In this document: piece after piece, positions 1-11,378 of the stretch | Position numbering within the stretch: the first letter of the stretch is position 1 | Layout of the letters: the number at the start of each line of letters is the position of its first letter | Assembly: GCA_000231825.2 (NCBI GenBank) | Contig: JH720359.1 | Span: 335,676 to 399,675, forward strand | Length of the DNA stretch: 64,000 nt | Source of the DNA: Tetrahymena elliotti 4EA | Taxonomy: Eukaryota; Ciliophora; Oligohymenophorea; Hymenostomatida; Tetrahymenidae | Reading direction: 5' to 3' | Notes under the pieces: model-generated | What the model was told of the DNA's origin: nothing | Database searches by the model: none | The model's input: only the letters and a program-made list of their open reading frames with translations | Position numbers and translations under genes: made by a program

Positions 1-1654
1 TTTAGTGCCTCTTTATTACAAACAAATAATTCAAGTAATCAAAGAAACATGGAGGTAGAAAAACCTGTGATCATCTAAGAAGATTAGACAGAATCAAACT
101 TTCATATTTCACCAGTTTGGTAGCTTTTTAAAACAATTGAAACTGTGGATATGAATGCACAGTCTGTAAAAAGAAACTTACTCATATGAATCAACCTCCT
201 CAAAAAGATTTCACTTAGAGAAAAAACATTTTAGTGAGTATTCTAAGCTGCTTAATGACAACAAATCTGAATAACAATTGTAGCTTACTAAGGATTTTAA
301 TTTTAAGTAACTTTCCAAATGAAGAGATATCAAATGCTATTCTCGAATTTATTGTGATCGACTCTAGACCCTATAATACTGTTAATGGAAAGGGATTTTA
401 GAAACTAATTAAACTTCTTTGCCCTTCTTATGAAATACCCAGCCGTTAAACTTTCTCAGATCAAATTAATTTTAGAAAAATATCATTAATACAAATCTAA
501 ATTAATCGCTAATATTGTTGAGGATAAATCTTAATCAATTAATATAACAACGGATTATTGGTCTTCTTTGTCTAGCAAATCGTTTTTGACAGTAAATATT
601 CATTATTTAAATGATAATTTTGAGATACAAAAATATGTGTTAGATACAGTAGAGGTTTAAGAGCAGCACACAAGCAACATCACTGCTAAAAAAAATCCTT
701 GAATAAATAGAGGAGTATGGGTTACTCAGTGAAAATAATTCATTGATTAATAAAGAACTTTTTCCTTATTTAAATGCAACATCTGATAAAGGGAGTAATA
801 TGGTGAAAGCCTTTAACTCGCACTTAAAGTTAACAAATATACTCTGTTTTGCCCATTTTTTAAATAATCTCTTAAATACAATAAATAAATCTAACTCGGT
901 TACATAAAATTTAATAACAAAATGTAGAGATTATGTCAAAAAATTTAGATAATGGACTAGACTAACCTACCTTCTTTAAGAACACGCTTCAAAAATTAAT
1001 TTAAAAGCTAAGAAACTTAAAACTTATTTACCAACTAGATGAAATTCATATTACATTATGATAGATTCCTTCTTATATTTGCATCCATCAATTAAATAGC
1101 TTGAAGATGATGGAATAATAACCATTGAAGATAAAATTACTGAATCTGAATTACAGTCTCTAAAAGATTTGAGTGTTTTTCTTCTCCCATTTTACAACAT
1201 GACTCAAATCATGCAAAATAGCAAAGCAATTATATGCTCTTTGATTTTACCCTTATATTACAATATTTATCATAACATTTTAAAATCAAATTAACCTACC
1301 CAAAATAAAGTTATTACAGAATTTTAACAATTTTTAAAACTTAAATTTGAAAAAAAGTTAACTTCATATCGTTATCCTGAAGAAAGTACTAAAAAAATTT
1401 TATTATTCTGCAACTTTCTTGATACCAAATTTAAGCAATTATATTTTGCCACCAATGAAGAAATTCAACAAACCCATGAAGCAATTAGATAAATATTTTG
1501 TGAATTAAAAGCTCATTAACAAGATCATAAATAGTAAAATGTTATGATTGCTCCAGGCAAAGAGAGCAAAAATAAGAATTAAAGTGAAAAAACATAATAA
1601 AAACAACAGTTTTCAATTAGATTGATAGCAAAGATAAAAAGAAATCTAAATTGA
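1..1654 (+). pseudogene. Decayed hAT-family transposase (BED finger plus RNase H-like core), 5' end outside window
   Basis: Read with TAA/TAG as Gln, three frames in turn give one hAT-like protein. Near 100-190 there is a BED-finger-like piece (SPVWQLF, then YECTVCKKK one frame over). Next comes FIVIDSRPYNTVNGKGFQKL at about 350-410, TTDYWSSLSSKSF at about 550, ATSDKGSNMVKAF at about 780, CFAHFLNN at about 850 and TRWNSYYIMIDS at about 1040, in the order known for hAT transposases, including both expected acidic residues (TTD and SDKG). The frame changes at about 150, 316, between 450 and 515, and in an A8 run at 688-695. It ends at TGA 1652-1654 without a clear C-terminal dimerisation domain. 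Seen: motifs and frame breaks. Inferred: an inactive relic of a DNA transposon kept in the macronucleus. No terminal inverted repeats or target-site duplication were found. Confidence 0.8.
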
Positions 1655-2166
1655 AAAATATGTGAATTATTTATATTTATTCAGATTTGTTTGGTGATTA
1701 ACCTTAATTATTTGATTAATTTTTTAAAAAAAAATTTTTTTTATTTATTCGGATATTTACTTCATAATTTTTTATTATTCATATTTAGTCTAAAATTCAT
1801 TAAAAATTAATCAGACATAAATTTTTTATTCATGAACATATTGATTTTAAATAAATATCTAGAAATTAATTAATTTAACTTAACAAAATAAACAAATAAA
1901 TTAGTTTTATTAAATAATATATTTAATTTAGTAAAATAAATTATAGAATTTGAATATTATGTTTGTTGCTTAATTTAATAAAATAAATATAAATAATTTA
2001 GGTAACAATTAGATGAATAGGAAATAACAATTTTGAATAAAAAATAATGGTTTCTAAAATAATTGAATATATTTTTATAAGTCTTTTTTAATTAAGTTAA
2101 TTAAGTTTCTTTTACTTTTTCTATAAAACATTTTAATAAAATTTTTATATTTTGAGAATAAATAAA
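1655..2166. other. AT-rich gap between transposase relic and histidine kinase gene
   Basis: About 510 bases of A/T homopolymers and short W-rich words separate the 3' end of the transposase relic from the 3' end of the minus-strand kinase gene. No open frame with protein-like composition and no transposon end repeat was recognised. Confidence 0.5.
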
Positions 2167-5100
2167 TCATGAGTGAGACTCGAGTTGAATATTATATATC
2201 TAGAGTAGCTGTTGCTCCATTTCGTACTTATTTATAGGTTTTTCTATATGTAAATCAGCCCCAGCTTTAATGCACTTCATTTTACTTTGAAGATCTCCGA
2301 AAGCAGAGCAGACTGCTATTTTAAGATCTGAAAGTAAGCCTTCTTTTATTTTTTAGCGGATAATAATAATTGCTTAGACACCATCCATTATGGGCATATT
2401 CATATCCATAAAAACAAGTTAGAATGGATCATTCAGTTTTTAGCTTTCTTCAATTTTTTCAATTGCTTATTATCCATGAAATGCTTCATCTATTACTAAA
2501 TTTTAGCATTTACCTAAAATAAGCTTAAGAGCAGTTATATTAAGGTAGGTATCATCAACAATCAAAATTTTAGTCCTGTTCTTGAAAATAATATCAAATA
2601 CATTGACTTCTGAATGAGATTTTGAAGGTATTGTTATACTATCTATATCAAAAGAGCACTTTTAGCTTAGTTTATTTCTATATAGTGTTGTACTTGGAGT
2701 AGGAGATACTTCTTAAAAGCTCTTGCTAGATTTGAATTTTTTATTTATGACTGAGTTAGCGTAAGCTCTTTATGGGGAAAGAGATTAGAATGGTATATTA
2801 AATTAGTCTTTCAAGTTAATCTGAATTTGGTTACTGTCAATTTTTTCATCTGTATTTGATGGTGTAAGAGATGTAAATATTTAAGTGGATTCAGTGTTTT
2901 AAGAATTCTTTTTGAATTGAGGGGTATTGAATGTAATACATTACTGACCCAAGACACTATTATTTTCATTTTCATTATTTTTGTAATTGTATTCAGGTAT
3001 ATAAAATGAGTTGCGATGCCTTTTTTTAACATCACAGTTCAATGAAGGAGGTTACTAAGCCAGTGTTTTGTTTATTGTATTATGAGATGTATGATATATT
3101 TATGCTGAAGATTTTCTATAGATGAATTTTCTTTTATCAACTTTAATATTTTATGTTGAAAATATATTTTTTGATATTATTCCTTGAGGGAAGTAAGCAT
3201 TTAACTAAACTTTTTCTTGGTCCTATTTAGTGGGTGAGGTTTCTGTTTGAGTGAAATTAGCTTCTGAATCGTATCTTGAAATAAAAGGTTAGACACTCTT
3301 GCTCACATTTGTAGTGTTTGTTGGTGGAGAGCTTTCATACCCTTGCTCAATGTTAATGTTTGTATGATTATTATTTTTGTTGTTGTTATTGTTATGATTA
3401 TCTTAATTATTATTACCACAAGAGTTTTAAGGATTTAGAGTAGGATCAAAGCACTAAACTAAATTTTTACTCTCAGCTAAATCTTCTTCAGTCCCTTCAT
3501 CTTCTTCAACAAGATCAGCTAAGCTATCTTCCTCTTACTTCAATTTGTTGTATATTTCAAAAGTAAATTAAGAACCTTTACCTTCTGTACTTTCTAATTG
3601 AATATAATTAGTTGGGCCTAATAAGGCTACAAGATTTTTAGTTATGACTAATCCTAATCCTAATTTTTAAAACGATAAAGATTTTTAATTTCTAAATATT
3701 GATATGGTAGAATTTAATTTCTAATTATTAATAACAACGCATGAAGAAAGAAAGAAAAATTGTGGTGAAAAATAATCTCATTCTTTCTTTCAATGATTAA
3801 GCCATTGAAACAAAAAATATTAATTTTTTTTCAAGCTTTTTAATTATTAACAATTCATAGTGATTTGATATTTTCAATCGATTTTTACACTTAGTAATTA
3901 ATTAATTAATTAACATTTCGTTTTATGAAAACATTTATTTACCTACTCCATGTCTGTTAGATCCATTACTGTGATCAAATGTTCCATATAATTTGAATAG
4001 TTTTTTTTATAGATTCTCAGGAATGCCGACTCCTGTGTCTGAAACAGTAATTGAGATGCAATTTGAAGACTATTTTTTAACTATTATTTTGATTTCTCCT
4101 CTCTCTGTAAATTTGATTGCGTTAGTCATCAAGTTGAAAATAATTTGCTTCAATCTATTTGAGTCAGAATGAATAATGGTATTATCAATATTTATTTCTT
4201 TTATTATCTTAATATCTGGTTTACTAAATTATATTTACACTATATTAATAACATCATCAATAGTGTTTACCAAATCGAATTTATTTATATTAAGGCGTAA
4301 TTTTTATTTTTATAGTCTTGAGTAATCAAGGATATCATTTAGGATTATTTCAAGCATGCATCCACTTTCTTTAATGCATTGTAACTATTTTCTTATTTCA
4401 CCGATATCTTCTTCTTGCTCAGCTGCTTGAACTATGGCCAAAATACCATTTAGTGGTGTTTTTAACTCATGAGTTACTGAAGCTAATAACTGGTCTTTAT
4501 ATTAATCTATCTCTTGAAGTCTATCGTACATCATCTTCTAGCTTACATCTTTTAAAATGATTAAAAAGCAGCTTTCATCTTCCCATACAATGTTATTAGC
4601 AATTATATTAAAGTGGCTCTTTTCTTATTTCTCATTCAAATAATATCCAAATGAGCAGTAAGGTTTACCCTACTAAACTATGCTCATTTTACGTTCTTAT
4701 CTGTTTAAATTAAAATACTAGATAATTTCATCAGGAAGGCATTACTTAGCGCAATCTCCAATAAATGCATGGTTTTCCCTATATAAAAAACATTAATTTT
4801 AATTCGAATAAAAGGTTAATTTTTAAACAAAAAAATTTGTAAGGTTAATTACAGTAAAAAGTTAATAATTTTATTTTATGAAAAATATTTCAAAAAACGG
4901 TGGATTTCTTGCAAAAAGTGATTAATTTGTTGATAATTTTCTAACTAAAAACAAATGTTAAAGTTTTATCTTTTTCAAAAGAAGCTTGTTACACTTATTT
5001 AAATTAGGGCAATAAAGATCAAGAGATGCCTAAATAAAATTAATTATCATAAATTGAAAAGAGTTATTCAAAAATAAAGTGATAATATTAAAAGAACGAA

Positions 5101-6554
5101 AAATCAAAACTTTTTTGAAAGTTTCTTGAGAAAAAAGTTTTTTTGGTTTATATTCTGTTTAACTTGTCAAAAATATTTTTATTTACCTCTAAGATTGATA
5201 AAAATTGTAAAAGTATGAGATAATTAAAGTTAAAACAAGAAAGTATTTATGTTTTTGAACACTCAATTTATCAATTTAGGTGTAAAATAAATTTTTTGAA
5301 ATTGGTTACTAATTACTCTACAAGTAGGAGATTACTTGTGAAATTAGACAAAAAATTTCAATTATCAAAATTAATTATTTAATATTTCTAAAAATTATCC
5401 ACTTTTTTGTTATTTTTCAATACTAATTTATGCAATTAAAATGTATATAATAATCTATTTTACATTCTATGATCTGTTCCTCCATTCTTCTTCTATTTTT
5501 AGTAGTCCATTTGAATATTCTAAAGCTAGTTTTCTATGTAGGTATTATCTTCGTTATTAAAAATATCATGACAAGTTTGATTTGAGAATATTACTTTTAG
5601 TTTTTATTCTTTCATTATTTTCTTAGCTATAACTACACCTACAGGAAAAGACTCATTGAGTAAAGTCTTCCACCCTTCTAATTATTTTTTTCTACTATAT
5701 TTTTCTACAAATTAGATTTTAGAAAACCTTTCTTCAAAATAGTTGATTATATTCAGGCAAACTAAGCAAATAACTGCGCCAACCCATAAAATATTAGGTG
5801 CATTATTTGACCTAATTAGGATAGTCAAACAGAAATATATACAAGAAAAGTTAACACAGAAGAATCTTATAGTAAAAGAGTTGATAGGGATCGTAATAAG
5901 GATAATATAAGTAATGAAAACCAATCCATAGATAAAAAGCATTATTATTGTTTCCTTCCATTCTTATTTCAACATATATTCATCTATAACATCCAAGTAT
6001 GAGTGGCAAATATAGATAGTCATTGAAATACATAACATAAGGAGATTATATTTAACTGTAAAAGGGTAAATTATCCCTAAAACTAATATAAAAATCCAAA
6101 TAAAAGCATAGGCCATGTTGACATACATATGTGTTAAGCTATTGACCTCATAATAATTGAATACAGTAAAAAAGATTTAAAGGATACAGCTGCAGATACT
6201 GATGATTAAAAATATCCATTTTTAGATTTCCCTTTTTTCTTCAATGTATAAGCTTTCGAGCTACTTAGATTTGTATGACAGATACCATTTATTTAGCAAA
6301 GAATGACTCTGGAACATTTAATTTATTTTAATGTAGTTTGCCTCAAATGGTTTGTTGATAGTTATAGTGAATTTTCTGCCTTATTTTAAGATATAATGAA
6401 AGAAAGAGATAAACTTTGTTTTTGTATTTTTTATTATAATTATCAAAAGATTTTTAATCAATAAAAGGATAGTATTTGTTATATTAATTTATATGCGCTA
6501 AACTGATTCATTTACATGTTAAATATTAACTATTATCTCTTGAAAAATTTGCAT
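2167..6554 (-). CDS. Hybrid sensor histidine kinase with multi-pass N-terminus and C-terminal receiver domain
   Basis: The model has exons 6554-5464, 4778-3943 and 3659-2167, with introns 5463-4779 and 3942-3660. Phases agree across both joins. ATG at 6554 follows an in-frame TGA. Residues about 1-280 hold several hydrophobic segments (for example FIWIFILVLGIIYPF and VGAVICLVCLNII), then a PAS-like stretch. The second exon carries the HisKA box VTHELKTPLNGI with the phospho-acceptor His, then ATPase N, G1 and G2 boxes (LMTNAIKF, VSDTGVGIP, GVG-join-LGLVITKN). A long Asn/Ser-rich linker of roughly 300 residues follows. The C-terminus is a CheY-like receiver (KILIVDD, MDMNMPIMDG with phospho-acceptor Asp, and a final IEKPI Lys). 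It is expected to autophosphorylate and pass phosphate to its own receiver at a membrane; the stimulus is unknown. A further small exon in the 685-nt first intron cannot be excluded. Confidence 0.9.
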
Positions 6555-7022
6555 ACAGGATATCTTCCTTTCATTGAAACAAATGTATCATATTATTGAA
6601 AAAGACCCAGCCATTCATTTCAAAATTTATGGTTGTTTTAATAATCTTGATAAGAATTACACTTAACCCTATTCAAATTTTATAGATACAAACATGCTTT
6701 TTTAAATTTTAAAACTGTGGCTAGCATTATTTTTTAAGCAAGTGTCTTATGTGATTTAAAAGATAATTAAGAAATTCTTTCTTTAACATTAATTAATTGA
6801 ATTTTTATAAATTTTTAGTTTTATAAAAATAAAATCTACATTTACAATAATTATTTTTATCATTATTATCAGTAGTAATTTAAAATTTTTTGTTCTACCT
6901 AACCAGATAATGGAAAAATATGTTGAAATTAACTCCAGCATATTTCCTTAGAATTAAAAAATATTTCAATTTAAGTAATTTTGGAAAAATGTAAGTAAAT
7001 TTTGTGTTTGTTTGACTCATTT
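6555..7022. other. Upstream region of the histidine kinase gene
   Basis: This AT-rich stretch holds the presumed promoter of the minus-strand kinase. It has poly-A/T tracts but no motif that can be named, and no protein-like frame was seen. Confidence 0.4.
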
Positions 7023-7946
7023 ATGAAGATTTAAATTAGTGTTTAAAGTTATTGTTTTTTTGCAAAAAAATTCTTAATAACCACTCATTTATTCAAAAAT
7101 TTTATGAGCAGTAAAATGTAAAATCTGATTATTTTTTATTAAAAGCAAAACCAAATGCTTGTAAAAATGCCCCAAATTTAAGAAAGAAATTATTTATAAA
7201 TAAAAGCCTTCATCCGATTTTCTACTTTTATAATATCTTAAAAATATTTATAAATATTTGATTTATTTATTTAATGTTTTTCACATATTCATTTTACCAA
7301 TAAACTTACTATTTATTATTTTTTGCCTTGCTTGTACCCACAATTGAATTTTTTTACATCTTTTTTGTTACATAAACCACATATTTCAATTAAATTCACA
7401 AAAAAGATTAATTTTAATTTTTCATTATTATTAGCTAATTCACACTTACAGTATTTTATTGCTTTAATCAATTTTAAGAAAACTATATTGTTATTAGTTA
7501 ATTGCTTATTGTTACTATATTAAGAACTTTAACTATTGCAATTATTATAAGGTAGGATATTTCTCTTTAACTTAAATTATTACTAATTAGGATTCCAATT
7601 TAAAGGAGCTTATACCTGCAGTAATTAAGAACCTTTACAATTTCTAGAGGCATTAATAAATATTTAAAAAGAACGAGGTCTATTCAATCTAATAAATCAG
7701 CTCCATGAATTTATATTTAGAGTCACATTTATAAAAACAGAAACCCTCGACTCCTTCTCAAATAACTTAAAGGTAATATCCTTTTAATGGTTCTTCTAAG
7801 CTAATATAGAGGATATCTTCAATAAATTATTTATTAATGGAGGTTACCTTATGAATTTTAATGTAAATCCCTCCTTTCACCTATCTTTCTTAGTAAAAAT
7901 TAGAAAGGTTCAATAATTTCTAAAAAAAATATAAATTAAATATTGA
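7023..7946 (+). CDS. Doubtful open frame, hypothetical protein or gene remnant
   Basis: A frame from ATG 7023 to TGA 7944-7946 stays open for about 307 codons. Only the last third (7590-7946) looks like protein: its base composition is richer in G+C, and it reads KGAYTCSNQEPLQFLEALIN and then a helical, charged sequence ending in KKIQIKY. The first two thirds are low-complexity and may be chance, because TGA is the only stop in a very AT-rich genome. A GT...AG pair at 7552-7590 (39 nt, 3n, no in-frame TGA) could be an intron; the frame works with or without it. No family was recognised. It could be a real small gene starting further downstream, or a decayed copy. Confidence 0.25.
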
Positions 7947-8826
7947 AAAAATTTTATTATTGGTAATTATTAATATGCAATTTCAATAACTCGCTTGATT
8001 AAACCAAAATAGATATGATTAATTATGTCTTTAATTAAAATTAAACATTCATCTCCTATGTTTTTCTTGTATGAAATACTTTAAAATAATAATAATAATA
8101 GTTACCCTAGTGCGGTATAAGTAAAATTGGATTTTACTAAAATTATTTTACATAAAAACATAATGCTTTAATGAATATAATAAATTTTTTTAGAATGGTT
8201 TAAATGGTTTTTTAAAAATAAAAAAAATTTTATTTTCACTTTTTCATTTAATTTTTTATTTTTAAAAAATAATATCTAAAAAATATTTTTAATTGGTAAT
8301 AAATTTTAATTTATTTTCTTTTTTTAATCTTTAAAATAAAAATAATATTTTTTGGCTATTTATAATAGTAATTTATTTATTATTAAGCTGTTTTAATTAA
8401 TGGTTTTTGAGATGATATAAATTGAATTAAATTTATTTTATTGACAAAAAGAATAATAGAATATGCCATACATATTACATTCGTTATTTGAAATTTGTTT
8501 AATTGAAATAGATTGTTTTTAAAAGCTACAAAATTAAATGATCAACTTTATTTGAGCTCATTACTCTGACAAAAATCAGGTTAGGTTAATCTTCTTTTTT
8601 TAAGTAGGAATAAAACCTAAATAATCTGAGTACGTTCATTTTTTAAATAGATGATTAAATTTAATGAGCATCAAATGAAACAATGATTCCTTATTTTTCT
8701 GATTTAAATACCTACAAAAAACCAATGAAAATCTTTCTGATTTAAATAAAAAAATATCAAAAAACTATTAAATTATTGTTATTCAATTAAAAACTAATTA
8801 ATTAATTCATAATAAAATATTCAAAA
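7947..8826. other. AT-rich intergenic region upstream of the ABC gene
   Basis: About 880 bases without a protein-like frame. It holds an AAT microsatellite at about 8084-8098 and long A/T runs (8160-8380). The end nearest 8827 presumably includes the ABC gene promoter, but no specific element was identified. Confidence 0.4.
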
Positions 8827-10390
8827 ATGGAGATATAATTATAAGAAACATATCCTCAACAATCTAACTATCATAAAAAAAAGGAGAGCTCAGAAATATT
8901 CAATATCAATGCCAATAATTAGGAAAATTAAAATTATTCAGTTAGCAATAATACAGAAGGCAAAGAAGAAACTAGATTTTATGACCCAAATAAAATTATA
9001 TCTCTTAAAAATGTTCATAAAACATATCTACTTGGTGTAGAAGGTGTTACTGCTTTAAGAGGTATCTTAGCTATTGTTGAAAATTTGCTTATTTTATTTT
9101 TATGGAATAAAGGTGTCAGTGTAGATATAAAAGAAGGAGAATTCATTACAATATTAGGTACTTCAGGTGGTGGTAAAACCACTATGCTAAATATAATGGG
9201 TACAATTGATAAACCTACAAAGGTAATAAGTTAAAAAGTTCGGCAAAAAAATGTTAATTATGCTAATAAAATGAATTTTAATATTTCTTTTTTTTACGAA
9301 TATTCCAATTTTATTTATTAATTTTTAGGGAGATGTTTTTATTTGTGGATAAAAGATTAAGAGCACTACTGATGATAAGTTTTTAGCAAGCTTAAGATTG
9401 ACAAAATTAGGATTTGTTTTTTAGACCTTCAATTTGATATAAAGTTTAACTGCACTAGAAAATGTTGAATTGCCTATGATTCTAAGAGTAAACTTTAGCT
9501 TTTTTAGTTATGTTTTTCAAGAAATTTAAATGTTAATTTATAACACGATCAAGAATTTGATGTTAATTTTTAAATATAGGGAGAGTTAAGCAGAGATGCC
9601 ATCAGAGAAAGAGCAATCGATTTATTAACTTAAGTAGGATTAAAAGATAGACTGAATCATTTCCCAAATTAATTGTCTGGTGGTGAATAATAAAGAGTAA
9701 CAATCAGTCGCGCTCTTTCTAATAATCCTAAAATTCTTTTACTTGATGAGCCTACAGGTGATTTAGATACTAAATCTACTGACTATGTCATGAAGATTCT
9801 TCTAGACCTAAATATAAAAAAAGGGATAACAATGGTAATTTAAAACAATTAATTATTTTTACTTCATCTCGAAATTTAAAAATAATTATTTTAAACCATT
9901 TAATATAATTCTATAGATAATGGTTACACATGATGTTGCTTTAAAAAATTATGCTAATAGAGTAGTTAGAATGATAGATGGTAAGGTAAATGCAATAGAA
10001 GTTGTTCCAGCAGAAAAAAGAGAAGAGAATTTAAGACTATTAGCAGAAACAGTTTAAAGCCATACTTAATAAACAAATGAAAAAGAAAATTAAATAAATG
10101 GAAATGGAATAAATAATCATAAAGATTTAGGAGTAAGAACTGGAATTGTTTAATAGGTAGCTCTTAAAGGATTTGTACATTTAAATGAAGAAAACGAAAG
10201 TGAAGACAATTAAAATTCAGATTAGTTCTAAAAAAATGGAAATTTATCCATTCAATTAAATTAAAATGAACCAAAAACTGAATATAGAAAACCTGGAGAA
10301 TATCCAATATTTTAATTTGCAAAGCAGAGAAGAGCCTAAGAATAGGCAATTAAGTCACTACATCACAGAAAAACAAAAAACACGAATTGA
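8827..10390 (+). CDS. ABC transporter ATP-binding protein of the LolD/MacB type
   Basis: ATG at 8827 and TGA 10388-10390. Introns are placed at 9223-9328, 9488-9579 and 9835-9916, all in phase. A fourth, 9062-9112 (51 nt), is likely because removing it turns a hydrophobic insert into the family-typical [16 protein letters not shown]. The single nucleotide-binding domain has Walker [11 protein letters not shown], the Q-loop region [20 protein letters not shown], signature LSGGEQQRV, Walker [14 protein letters not shown] and the H-loop MVTHD. The spacing and the RVVRMIDGK end match the bacterial lipoprotein-release/macrolide exporter ATPase class. There is no transmembrane domain, so it must pair with a separate permease or act as a soluble ATPase. 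About 130 N/Q/K-rich residues follow the domain, an extension not usual in bacterial members. Transfer from bacteria is possible but not shown; the introns say it is long resident. Confidence 0.9.
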
Positions 10391-11378
10391 AATTTAAAAT
10401 AAAATAAATATTTTAAAATTGTTTATTCATTTTATAATTTTAACTTACTATTTATTGTTATATTTTTACAGTATGAGAAAGTTAGTTACATAAACGTTTT
10501 TTACCTAAGTAATAAAGATCTATTCAAATGTTTTTTAATCAAATTAGTACCTTTTATTCATTATTATTTTTAAATTCTCATTGAATGATTGTAGAATCAA
10601 ATTTATTTCAGAAAAATTTTATGCAGTCATCCATAAATAAGTAATGATAATATTACTATTTTTATTCATACATGACTTTAATATTAATTTTCTTATTATT
10701 ATATTTAAAAAAAAACTTATAAACTCCCTATGATAGTAATAATATTTCCATTAACTATTTTACAATCAAACTTCAATTAATCATTAAAGATGTTTGAATT
10801 TATTTATCCTATCATGAGATAATTTAAGTTAATTACTTTTAATAAACTAAGAAATAAAATATAATTTTAAAACTTTTCTAGGATTATAATAATGTAGTTG
10901 ATCATGATTAAAATAAATGAAGATTTAAATTAACTTTTTATTAATAAACAATTATTTAAATAATTAATTATATCATAAGTGAATTTAGTTACTTGTTTTA
11001 ACTATTTAACTAATAAAATTAAATCCAAAAATGATTATATATTTAATTTTTTCTCAAAATATTTTTAGAGAAATTAGATAGCATTTTAAAATATTTTATC
11101 ATCAACTAGCACTAAATAAAGCGTTTAAAATTCAATAAATGTCTACTCAAATGTGATTTTTAATTTTATTTTTGAAAAATAATTAAGACAAAAACGTAAA
11201 AAGTAATTGACCCAATTTATTGATTTATTGAAAATATAATATTTAAATGAAAAGTCATTTGATTATTAATTTATTAAATATTCTGTAATAGTTCTTCTAT
11301 GTGAAATTTTGATACTACATTAAATTAATTAAAAAGCTAATAATAAACATAATACATTCAAAGAGATTTATTTTTTAA
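10391..11378. other. AT-rich intergenic region, no feature recognised
   Basis: Nearly 1 kb of A/T-dominated sequence. Only short chance frames were seen, and no RNA gene signature. Confidence 0.5.

Noticed and set aside
3897..3913. ATTA tandem repeat as a regulatory element
   Set aside because: It lies in an intron of the histidine kinase gene and is typical AT-rich simple sequence.
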